This document shows, in pieces, positions 31,542-37,631 of a stretch of DNA of 37,631 nt. How positions within the stretch are numbered: the first letter of the stretch is position 1; the number at the start of each line of letters is the position of its first letter. The translations under genes were made by a program, and so were the position numbers. The DNA is from Candidatus Falkowella caecavicola (GTDB lineage Bacteria; Bacillota; Clostridia; Oscillospirales; Ruminococcaceae): the NCBI GenBank assembly GCA_904420125.1, contig CAJFUK010000046.1:1-37631 (forward strand), read 5' to 3'. The notes beneath the pieces were generated by a model. It searched no databases and was not told where the DNA came from. It saw nothing but the letters and a program-made list of their open reading frames with translations.

Positions 31542-33723
31542 GGGTCAGATCCTCCTCTGTCAGCCCGCAGGCATCTAAAAATTCCTGATAGGTCAAATAG
31601 GGGTAGCTCCAGTTTAGTTCCCGGTTGAACAGACTGTTTAGAATCTGATCCATAGCCTCCTCGCCGCCCACCAGTTCCTGCGCTTTCAAAATTTTTAACG
31701 GCATCTCGCAGTATTGCCGCACATAGGCCAGGCTGTTGGAGATTTGCAGCTGTTCCTCCTCAGGCAGTCCGGCCAGATACTCCGTGTTGCGCACATAGAA
31801 GTTCAGGTAGTAATCATCCACTGCCTGTTGCCATTGCTCGACATAGTGTTTCTGGGCGTATTCTTCGTCATAAAGTTCCTTGACAATACGATAGGTGGTA
31901 TAGACCGTCAAGCCCTCCGCCGACCAGGGATTCGTATTATCAAAGCTATCAAACATGTTCCCCAGGCCCCACCACTGATGGACCAGTTCGTGGATCATTA
32001 CCTCGCCGGGGATGGCGCCCTTACTGCTGTCTCTCAAATTGGCGGCGGTGAAATCCGCCTCGTCCAGCAGACTGGCCCCGTTGCTGGCATATCCACCGCC
32101 AGATACCCGGCTTTGGATGAGCTTAAGGGTGCCTCCCGTGCTAAAGGACAGGGGACCATAGTGTTCTGTGCAATAGTCCACCACCGTTTTCACGGCATTC
32201 ACCGCTCCGGCCTCCTCCATCACAGCCTGATGCTTGCGGCCATAGTAGAACTGGATGGTGATGCCGTCGGTCTGGATATCCTGCCGGATGTAATCTCCAG
32301 CGTAGAGAATACCGCCCACCCCGTTGTCCTCATAACGCCAAGTAGACGTTCCATCCTCGTGCTCTGCCACAATCTCTGCCTCATTTGTTCCAAAGGGAAT
32401 GACCATCATGGAACTGGGCAGAATGACTTCCACTGTGGCCGGGTACATCCCCTCATCCGGTAGCACATTCAACAGGCGGGGCGCCAGTGCCGCGTTTTCC
32501 AGGCAGAGGTACTCTGTGCTGATTTCCGCAGCGCCTTGCATGGTGGAGAGATTGCGATTCTCCTGGGGAAAACCACTATACTCCACTGCCAGCTCTACCG
32601 CTTCCTCAGCGGGAACAGTGACTTCCAACATGACCTCGTTATACTCCTGGTAATCGCCAACGGAGAAGGGCACATTCGCCCCATTGGCCTGTACAGAAGA
32701 AATGGTATAACCGGGTTGAATCCCAAATGCCACTGTTTGTGCCTGACCCGAGGTATTCTGAAACTGATAGGTTGCCCGACCGGTCACCGTTCCGGCAGTG
32801 GTGTTCGGATACACTTGAGCAGTGCGTCCTGAACAGAGAATCCCTTCCAGATAGGGCAGATCGTAAAAAGACATGACCGATTCATCCGGGTTACTGTGAT
32901 CCACCATGGGTTGGACGGCATAGGCTGTACCGGAACAGGTCAGCAGAAGTAAAGAGATCATTGGACGGTATACTTGCCGCATATTACGAGCCAGAGAACC
33001 AAGGAGCCCTTTCCCATACTGCCGGACACAGAGATAGGACAACGTCCAGATCCCAGCCAGCGCCGCCAGCCAGGTCAGACGCATATAAGCCACAGAGCGG
33101 AAGATCCGGAAGTTGGAGAAATCGTCCGATAGAGCCCATACAGAGGGATTAAGCCAGCACAGCTGCCAGTGATCCGTCCAAATCGTCAGACTCAATCCGG
33201 CAAAAGCGGCAAAGAGCACCAGGGAAAGATCTGCCCGCCTGGTCATTTGATAGGCAGAGGCGGCGGCTAAAATGGACAGAGGGAGAGCAAGCCCCATAAA
33301 AAGAAGATACGCGAGAACATAATCAGTGCCGCCAAAGACAGAGCCGATCAGTACCCAACTGATCGGAAACCAGACCAGCATGGTGACTATCAGCGTTAAC
33401 AACGCGGCCGCGAGCAGGGCCAGCAGGCGCACCAGAGCCATGCACAGTGGAGAGACCACTGCGTCCATCAGGACAGCCACCCGGCTCCGGTGGGCCCGAT
33501 CCAGTTCAAACACCGTCAGCAGACCGAATAGAATACCGCCTCCCACACCGCCAGCCAGAGCCGGGTTGGCAAGGTAGATAGAAAGCATGGTGCTGGCAGA
33601 CGCCGGCTTATATAGGATCAGTCCTGCCAGAGGAGATAGAACTGTTAGTAGGACAATCAACCAGGTCAGGCGGCTTTGCAGGAGCCGCCGCAATTCCAGA
33701 GGAAACAGTTGGATTGTTTTCAT
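31534..33723 (-). CDS. ABC permease fused to an M1-family zinc metallopeptidase
   Basis: A 729-residue two-part protein. Residues about 1-265 form an ABC-2 permease with about seven hydrophobic segments. From about 280 there is an extracellular beta-rich M1 N-terminal domain, then a gluzincin domain with zinc motif HELVHQWWG (His578, Glu579, His582). The third ligand is probably Glu603 in WSAEGL, twenty residues after His582 instead of the usual eighteen. GGGYASNGA (about 542) sits where M1 enzymes carry the GAMEN exopeptidase motif. ATG 33723 overlaps the ATPase stop by four bases and has a perfect AGGAGG; the frame upstream is antisense-like and not used. Related ABC-linked M1 proteins occur in several phyla, with unclear roles. 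Peptide processing coupled to export or sensing is inference. Confidence 0.87.
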   Translation of the reverse strand: MKTIQLFPLELRRLLQSRLTWLIVLLTVLSPLAGLILYKPASASTMLSIYLANPALAGGVGGGILFGLLTVFELDRAHRSRVAVLMDAVVSPLCMALVRLLALLAAALLTLIVTMLVWFPISWVLIGSVFGGTDYVLAYLLFMGLALPLSILAAASAYQMTRRADLSLVLFAAFAGLSLTIWTDHWQLCWLNPSVWALSDDFSNFRIFRSVAYMRLTWLAALAGIWTLSYLCVRQYGKGLLGSLARNMRQVYRPMISLLLLTCSGTAYAVQPMVDHSNPDESVMSFYDLPYLEGILCSGRTAQVYPNTTAGTVTGRATYQFQNTSGQAQTVAFGIQPGYTISSVQANGANVPFSVGDYQEYNEVMLEVTVPAEEAVELAVEYSGFPQENRNLSTMQGAAEISTEYLCLENAALAPRLLNVLPDEGMYPATVEVILPSSMMVIPFGTNEAEIVAEHEDGTSTWRYEDNGVGGILYAGDYIRQDIQTDGITIQFYYGRKHQAVMEEAGAVNAVKTVVDYCTEHYGPLSFSTGGTLKLIQSRVSGGGYASNGASLLDEADFTAANLRDSSKGAIPGEVMIHELVHQWWGLGNMFDSFDNTNPWSAEGLTVYTTYRIVKELYDEEYAQKHYVEQWQQAVDDYYLNFYVRNTEYLAGLPEEEQLQISNSLAYVRQYCEMPLKILKAQELVGGEEAMDQILNSLFNRELNWSYPYLTYQEFLDACGLTEEDLTLV

Positions 33724-34580
33724 TGGATCGCCTCCTGTAAGATCAGATAAAGGTAGGCGTCTTCCAGTGAGGGTTCCTCCGGCTGCGCATAGGCTGGGAG
33801 GGTGTCTGCTACCGCCCGGCACCGAATGCCCTGGCTGGTGTTGACGCGAGATGTAATATGGAGTCCCTGGCCCTGGGTGACTTCCCGTTCCCAAAAGACC
33901 CCTACATGGCCCACGGCGGCTTGGATCAGCTGGGCTGGAGTGCCGGTAAACAGGATTCTTCCATGGTCGATGACCACCAACTGGTCGCACACCGACTGTA
34001 CATCCTCGATGATATGGGTGGACAGCAGCACCAGGCGGTTCTGTGCCGTCTGAGAGAACAGGTTGCGGAAATGGATGCGTTCCTCTGGGTCCAGTCCTAC
34101 CGTGGGCTCGTCGAAGATCAAAAACGGCGGATTTCCCAATAAGGCCTGAGCAATTCCTACCCGCTGACGCTGACCTCCCGAGAGGGTGCGGATTTTAGCC
34201 TTCGCCTTCTCTTCCAGGTTGACCGCCCGGATGACCTCTTGAATAGCGGTTTTGGGGTCACGCAGTCCCTTAAGAGCGACCATATAGTCCAGGAATTGTA
34301 CCACGGTAAGTTCGTCAAACAGTCCGAAGTCCTGGGGCAGATAGCCCAGCTGTGCTTTTAGCAGCCGGTCTGTCTTGGCAAGAGGCATTCCGTCTACCTG
34401 AATGGAGCCGGAGGTAGGCATCAGGGCGGCCACCAACAGTTTCATTAAGGTGGACTTTCCCGCACCGTTAGGGCCTAATAAGCCGATCAGACTGGGCGTT
34501 TGCAAATCAAGGTTGAGATCTTTCAGCGCCTGTTTCCCGTTTGGGTAGGTCATACTGACGTTTTGAATGCGAATTTCCAT
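33720..34580 (-). CDS. ABC transporter ATP-binding protein (ABC-2 / drug-export type)
   Basis: A 286-residue ATPase. Walker A GPNGAGKST (about 35-43), Q-loop LPQDFGLFDE (about 83), signature LSGGQRQRVGIAQAL (about 133), Walker B FLIFDEPTVGLD (about 153) and switch His in LSTHIIEDV are intact. It resembles the CcmA/NatA/BcrA type that drives ABC-2 permeases. The C-terminal region (about 215-286) has the substrate-independent tail common to these. The ribosome binding site AGAAAGGA lies ten bases before ATG and is part of a hairpin (separate entry). It is the first gene of a three-gene operon with the permease-peptidase and the second permease, overlapping by four bases. The two-component genes upstream are probable regulators, as in antibiotic-peptide response loci. 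Confidence 0.93.
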   Translation of the reverse strand: MEIRIQNVSMTYPNGKQALKDLNLDLQTPSLIGLLGPNGAGKSTLMKLLVAALMPTSGSIQVDGMPLAKTDRLLKAQLGYLPQDFGLFDELTVVQFLDYMVALKGLRDPKTAIQEVIRAVNLEEKAKAKIRTLSGGQRQRVGIAQALLGNPPFLIFDEPTVGLDPEERIHFRNLFSQTAQNRLVLLSTHIIEDVQSVCDQLVVIDHGRILFTGTPAQLIQAAVGHVGVFWEREVTQGQGLHITSRVNTSQGIRCRAVADTLPAYAQPEEPSLEDAYLYLILQEAIQ

Positions 34581-34587
34581 ATTGTCT

Positions 34588-34621
34588 GGTTCCTTTCTTT
34601 TTGGAATATAGAAAGGATACC
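34588..34621 (-). promoter_or_regulatory. RBS-sequestering hairpin ahead of the ABC ATPase gene
   Basis: On the minus strand GGT-A-TCCTTTCT pairs with AGAAAGGA-ACC across an 11-base loop. The right arm is the likely ribosome binding site of the ATPase gene, so the fold would hide it. Confidence 0.5.
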
Positions 34622-34941
34622 AGGGTTATATGGAGTAAAAGTGCAGATTGTATGTGTTTTGTATGGAGAAGTGGAACACAGATTGATACAGATAAAAAGT
34701 CTTGTTCGCACCTTAGATAGATCCCGGATATAGACTTTTTCGTATTATGGGCATGGTAAAATTGTTTCAATGGTTGCAGCGGCACAATGAGATTTGTCAA
34801 GTAAAGAGCAAAAGGATAGAGTGGATAGATGGTAGTTTTTCAGAGAAAAACTGTATCAATGCTGGATGGATCCGTTTTCTTTGAGAAAATTTGCTCCAGA
34901 ATGAATGAAAGCCCATGATACGACCAATCAAGGTGCAGATA
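34622..34941. other. Spacer between the ABC operon and the histidine kinase
   Basis: A non-coding stretch presumably carrying the promoter of the ABC operon, though no convincing -35/-10 pair was found. It is more A+T-rich than the flanking genes. A 43-codon open frame (34753-34884, +, starting MVKLFQWLQRHNE) lacks a ribosome binding site and matches nothing I recognise; it may be a gene relic. Confidence 0.4.
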
Positions 34942-34974
34942 TAAAAACGGCCCTCCGATTGGAGAGCTGTTTTA
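34942..34974 (-). terminator. Terminator after the histidine kinase gene
   Basis: On the minus strand AAAACAGCTCTCC and GGAGGGCCGTTTT pair (with G-U pairs) around AATC, followed by T's. It begins five bases after the kinase stop. Confidence 0.8.
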
Positions 34975-34978
34975 CATA

Positions 34979-36469
34979 TCAGGTTGTTTCCGATGGAAAG
35001 AATATCGTGGCCCGCACGCCGTCTTCTGTATTTTCAATCACACAAGAGGCTTGATGCCGCTCCAAGATCATCCGCACCAGGTAGAGACCCAGGCCGCTGC
35101 CGCCAGTGGTCCGGTTACGGGAAGCCTCCTCCCGATAGAAAGCCTCGAAGAGATGGGGCAGGGCCTCCTCGTGGATATGCGTATCCGTATTTTCCACCGT
35201 CAGAGCAGGGCCACCCTGCCTCATCCCGCACCATACCCGAATCTCCGCCCCCTCTGGAGAATAAAGGGATGCGTTGGAGAGCAGATTTCCAACAGCCTTT
35301 CCCAGCAGAGAAGCGTCCCCAGTTACGATGATCCCCGGCGTTAGGGTGGATACCAGATGCTGTCCGCGCTGTTCCAGCAGATCGCTGTCTAAGGACAACT
35401 GTTGTTCCATCAGGTCAGACAGATCCACAGACTCCTGTCTGACATCCGCTGTACCGGTCTCCATCCGGGAAATAGCCAGCATCTCCCGGATTAAGCTTTC
35501 CATCCTACCTGTGACTTGGAGGGAGCGCAACAGATACTTATCCCGGTCACGGTACACATCCACTCCCTCCAGCATGCCAGTCAACTGTCCCTTTAGGATG
35601 GTAACCGGCGTTTTCAGCTCGTGTGAAGCGGCGGAGAAGAAAGCCATTCGCTGGCGATCCAGCTCTCGCTCCTGTTCTACTTCTCCCCGTAGGGCACGGT
35701 TGGCGGTTTCAAGTTCCTTCAGAGCGTTGGACAGCCGTCGGGCCATCTGGTCCAGGCTACGGCCCAAGGCGCCGATCTCGTCCCTGCGCTGTTCCTCACA
35801 TTTCCAGTTGAAATCCAGCTCTGCCATTCTGCCAGCAATCCCGCTGAGCCGCACGATAGGGCGGGTGATGTACCGGGAGTAGACCAACGCGCACAGCAGC
35901 GAGAAAGCCAACAACACCAGCAACAGCCATGGAGCCATCTGCCCCAGCGCCCGTACTGCCAAATTTTCTTTCTCCACAAGGGGGGTGACATATAGAGAAT
36001 AGAGGGCCTGTTGGTCGGCAAACTGCACATCAGTGATGATGGTATTTTGCTCGGACATGGTGACGGTCACCGTATCTTCTGTTTCATCCGGTTTCGCCGC
36101 CCAGGTGACGGCCGACTTGTCTCCGACATCTGTAACCACCCTTGATTCATCCTCATACAACGACTGAATAGCAAGTTGAGAGTTTGTATTTACGATTTGA
36201 CCGTCAGGCCCTATCAGCATGGCGTCTGTCCCTGAGGAACGGATGAACTCGTCCAACAAAGGCCCGCAGTTCTCCAGATCCATATCAGCCAATCTGTTTA
36301 CCAGCGTGTCTACCTGTCGCTCCAGGTCGTCATTGACTACAGCAGTGTAGGTGATCGGAGTGGCCCAGGCAATCAGGCCAAAGGTGATGGCCCCGGCACA
36401 GAGGAGGATAAGGGAGGTCATGAGGAAAATCCGGGCGGTTAGACTCTCACTGAGCTTCCTTCGCAGCAC
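34979..36469 (-). CDS. Two-component sensor histidine kinase
   Basis: A 496-residue membrane sensor. Helix 1 (about 12-36) and helix 2 (about 180-198) enclose an extracellular domain of about 140 residues that is the likely signal site. HAMP follows (about 200-250, SRYITRPIVRLSG), then a dimerisation domain with phospho-acceptor His283 in FFSAASHELKTPV. The catalytic domain has the N-box LGKAVGNLLSNASLYS, and GSGLGLYLVRMILERH. Translation starts at GTG 36469 after a G-rich site, and overlaps the response regulator gene by 23 bases. It is the second gene of a regulator-kinase operon ending at a terminator. Adjacent placement suggests that it controls the ABC/peptidase operon. The ligand is unknown. 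Confidence 0.93.
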   Translation of the reverse strand: MLRRKLSESLTARIFLMTSLILLCAGAITFGLIAWATPITYTAVVNDDLERQVDTLVNRLADMDLENCGPLLDEFIRSSGTDAMLIGPDGQIVNTNSQLAIQSLYEDESRVVTDVGDKSAVTWAAKPDETEDTVTVTMSEQNTIITDVQFADQQALYSLYVTPLVEKENLAVRALGQMAPWLLLVLLAFSLLCALVYSRYITRPIVRLSGIAGRMAELDFNWKCEEQRRDEIGALGRSLDQMARRLSNALKELETANRALRGEVEQERELDRQRMAFFSAASHELKTPVTILKGQLTGMLEGVDVYRDRDKYLLRSLQVTGRMESLIREMLAISRMETGTADVRQESVDLSDLMEQQLSLDSDLLEQRGQHLVSTLTPGIIVTGDASLLGKAVGNLLSNASLYSPEGAEIRVWCGMRQGGPALTVENTDTHIHEEALPHLFEAFYREEASRNRTTGGSGLGLYLVRMILERHQASCVIENTEDGVRATIFFPSETT

Positions 36470-37115
36470 GATAGCCCACCCCCCTTACTGTCTCGATATA
36501 GTCTCGCTCCAGCTTGTGGCGGAGATTTTTGATGTGGCTGTCCACCACACGCTCGTCCCCATAGAAATCATAGCCCCAAAGCTTAGCCAGCAACATCTCT
36601 CTGGTAAACACTCGCCCAGGGGTGGCCAGGAAGGTGTGTAGCAGTTCAAATTCCCGCGCCGTCAACTCCACTGCCCGACCATTCAGGGCCACTTCTCTGG
36701 TATCCAGATTGATGATCAAATCCCGATACTGAAGGCAGTTTTCCTCTTCTGCACCACTGCTTCGGCGGAGAACTATTCGGATCTTCTCCAACAGGATGGG
36801 CATGGAGAAAGGCTTGGTTATATAGTCGTCAATATTCAGGCCAAAGCCCCGTAGCTGCTGTTCTTCACCATCCAGAGCCGTGAGCATCAGGATGGGAACC
36901 TGGGATTGCTGGCGAATCAGCTTACAGACCCCAAAGCCGTCGATTTTAGGCAGCATGATGTCCAGCAGAACAAGATCAAAGGGATGGGTTTGAAACAGGG
37001 TCAGGGCTGTCACGCCATCTCCAGCTATGGCCGTTTCATATCCGGCAGTCCGAAGGTAAGCACAGAGTAATTCCTGAATGTCCAGCTCATCTTCTACGAT
37101 TAAAATTTTCTTCAT
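36447..37115 (-). CDS. OmpR/PhoB-family response regulator
   Basis: A 222-residue transcription regulator. The receiver domain (about 1-115) has acidic residues Glu9 and Asp10, phospho-acceptor Asp52 in LLDIMLPKIDG and the conserved Lys in DYITKPFS. A winged-helix DNA-binding domain follows (about 128-220), with LTAREFELLHTFLATPGRVFTRE and VDSHIKNLRHKLE, ending VRGVGYRA. ATG 37115 is preferred: AGGTG lies seven bases ahead, and the longer frame opens only with TTG at 37121. Its 3' end overlaps the kinase start by 23 bases, a usual sign of a cognate pair. The nearby ABC operon is the probable target, but no repeated binding site was recognised upstream of it. Confidence 0.94.
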   Translation of the reverse strand: MKKILIVEDELDIQELLCAYLRTAGYETAIAGDGVTALTLFQTHPFDLVLLDIMLPKIDGFGVCKLIRQQSQVPILMLTALDGEEQQLRGFGLNIDDYITKPFSMPILLEKIRIVLRRSSGAEEENCLQYRDLIINLDTREVALNGRAVELTAREFELLHTFLATPGRVFTREMLLAKLWGYDFYGDERVVDSHIKNLRHKLERDYIETVRGVGYRAAKEAQ

Positions 37116-37289
37116 AAACAATCACCTAGCAGGAGTATAACATGGAATTGTGAATTTATTGTGGAGGATTTCTTTTTTTGGATGTTCACACGTTCAATTG
37201 CTCCCCTTATACAGGTTGGCATCTACCAAGTGGGGGAGAGATGCAGGTCCGTCAAAGAAAGGGGATCCGGCGGCTACTGCTCCAGTCCA

Positions 37290-37500
37290 AAAGGAAGGGG
37301 ACTACGGCGTCTCCCTGATCGGGAATTTGTCACCAACACCCGGTCCACCATTTCCACCCTGCGTCCTGCTCTGAACATCTACGCCCATGTTACTGATAAG
37401 ATGTGCTGGACAGCGGTGATAAAGATCAATCAAGGGGATTGTCCAATCCAAACCGCAACCCGATTTCCAAGAGAAAACACCATGATCGCATTCCAGGTTA
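37290..37500 (+). pseudogene. Decayed C-terminus of a tyrosine recombinase (integrase)
   Basis: A short degenerate stretch encodes NTRST-IST...LNIYAHVTDKM, which matches the end of Clostridia transposon integrases (GHTSTSTTLNIYAHVTDEM), including the catalytic Tyr. The piece just before it, DYGVSLIG, is in a different frame, so a frameshift separates them. After it the frame runs on through TAVIKINQGDC and a basic tail resembling the linker of such integrases, with no other intact integrase domain. It is probably a relic of the element that brought the neighbouring genes. Bases 37116-37289 hold no recognisable gene. Boundaries are approximate. Confidence 0.55.
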
Positions 37501-37534
37501 GAAAGTGCCGGCAGCGCAGAACGGATTAATAATG

Positions 37535-37562
37535 AACCCCCGGCAAAGTCGGGGGTTTTTCA
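37535..37562 (+). terminator. Intrinsic terminator near the right end
   Basis: ACCCCCG and CGGGGGT flank a seven-base loop and are followed by TTTTT, just after the integrase relic. The remaining about 70 bases to the window end show nothing recognisable. Confidence 0.85.
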
Positions 37563-37631
37563 TAGACGGGTAAAACCCTCTATTACTAGCCACGTGTCAC
37601 GTCACGTTGGTACGATCTGGCTTTTGCGTAA

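Noticed and set aside
33724-33990. 89-codon extension of the permease-peptidase frame
   Set aside because: It lies inside the ATPase gene in another frame, is Pro/Gly/Arg-rich, and ATG 33723 has a perfect AGGAGG and an ATGA overlap.
34753-34884. 43-codon ORF in the spacer before the ABC operon
   Set aside because: No ribosome binding site and no recognised similarity; mentioned only as a possible relic.

Overview
The window looks like chromosomal DNA of an anaerobic, spore-forming Clostridia member, probably of the Ruminococcaceae/Oscillospiraceae type. The evidence is a gerABC-type spore germination operon, an oxygen-sensitive class III ribonucleotide reductase with its activase, strong AGGAGG ribosome binding sites, TTGACA/TATAAT-like promoters and many intrinsic terminators. 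Genus and species cannot be fixed from what is visible. No tRNA, rRNA or CRISPR array was recognised.

Layout. 100-786 (-): DUF421 membrane protein. 960-4982 (+): gerA-gerB-gerC. 5268-10454 (+): a three-gene MacB-like export/adaptor operon (ATPase with a long C-terminal tail, a seven-domain membrane-anchored extracellular protein, an FtsX/MacB permease). 10658-13131 (+): eukaryotic-type NADP isocitrate dehydrogenase and an Eis-like acetyltransferase. 13290-15109 (+): two family-2 glycosyltransferases overlapping by 4 bases. 15166-16926 (-): a secreted Big2/CAP/Big2/dockerin protein. 17104-23494 (-): purL, mtaB and a divergent prs. 24123-27283 (+): nrdD, a 58-residue glycyl-radical peptide and nrdG, with NrdR-type boxes upstream. 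27472-30545 (+): an orphan peptide-binding lipoprotein, a small Cys-rich protein and a CCA-adding enzyme.

After a bidirectional terminator at 30656-30700 the composition becomes visibly richer in G+C and all genes lie on the minus strand: response regulator, histidine kinase, then ABC ATPase, ABC permease fused to an M1 metallopeptidase, and a second permease (30828-37115). A decayed tyrosine-recombinase C-terminus lies just outside (about 37290-37500, +). I read this block as an acquired island.

The most unusual observation is that the class III ribonucleotide reductase is split. The large NrdD (760 aa) keeps its ATP cone, active-site Cys and Cys cluster but stops before the glycyl-radical loop. 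That loop (RRITGYLVG) is encoded by a separate small ORF 36 bases downstream, with its own ribosome binding site, in the same reading frame and beside nrdG. The arrangement resembles the stand-alone glycyl-radical protein GrcA/YfiD used by pyruvate formate-lyase. Two other systems deserve attention: the ATPase/seven-domain adaptor/FtsX operon, and the permease-M1 peptidase island with its two-component system and an RBS-sequestering hairpin.
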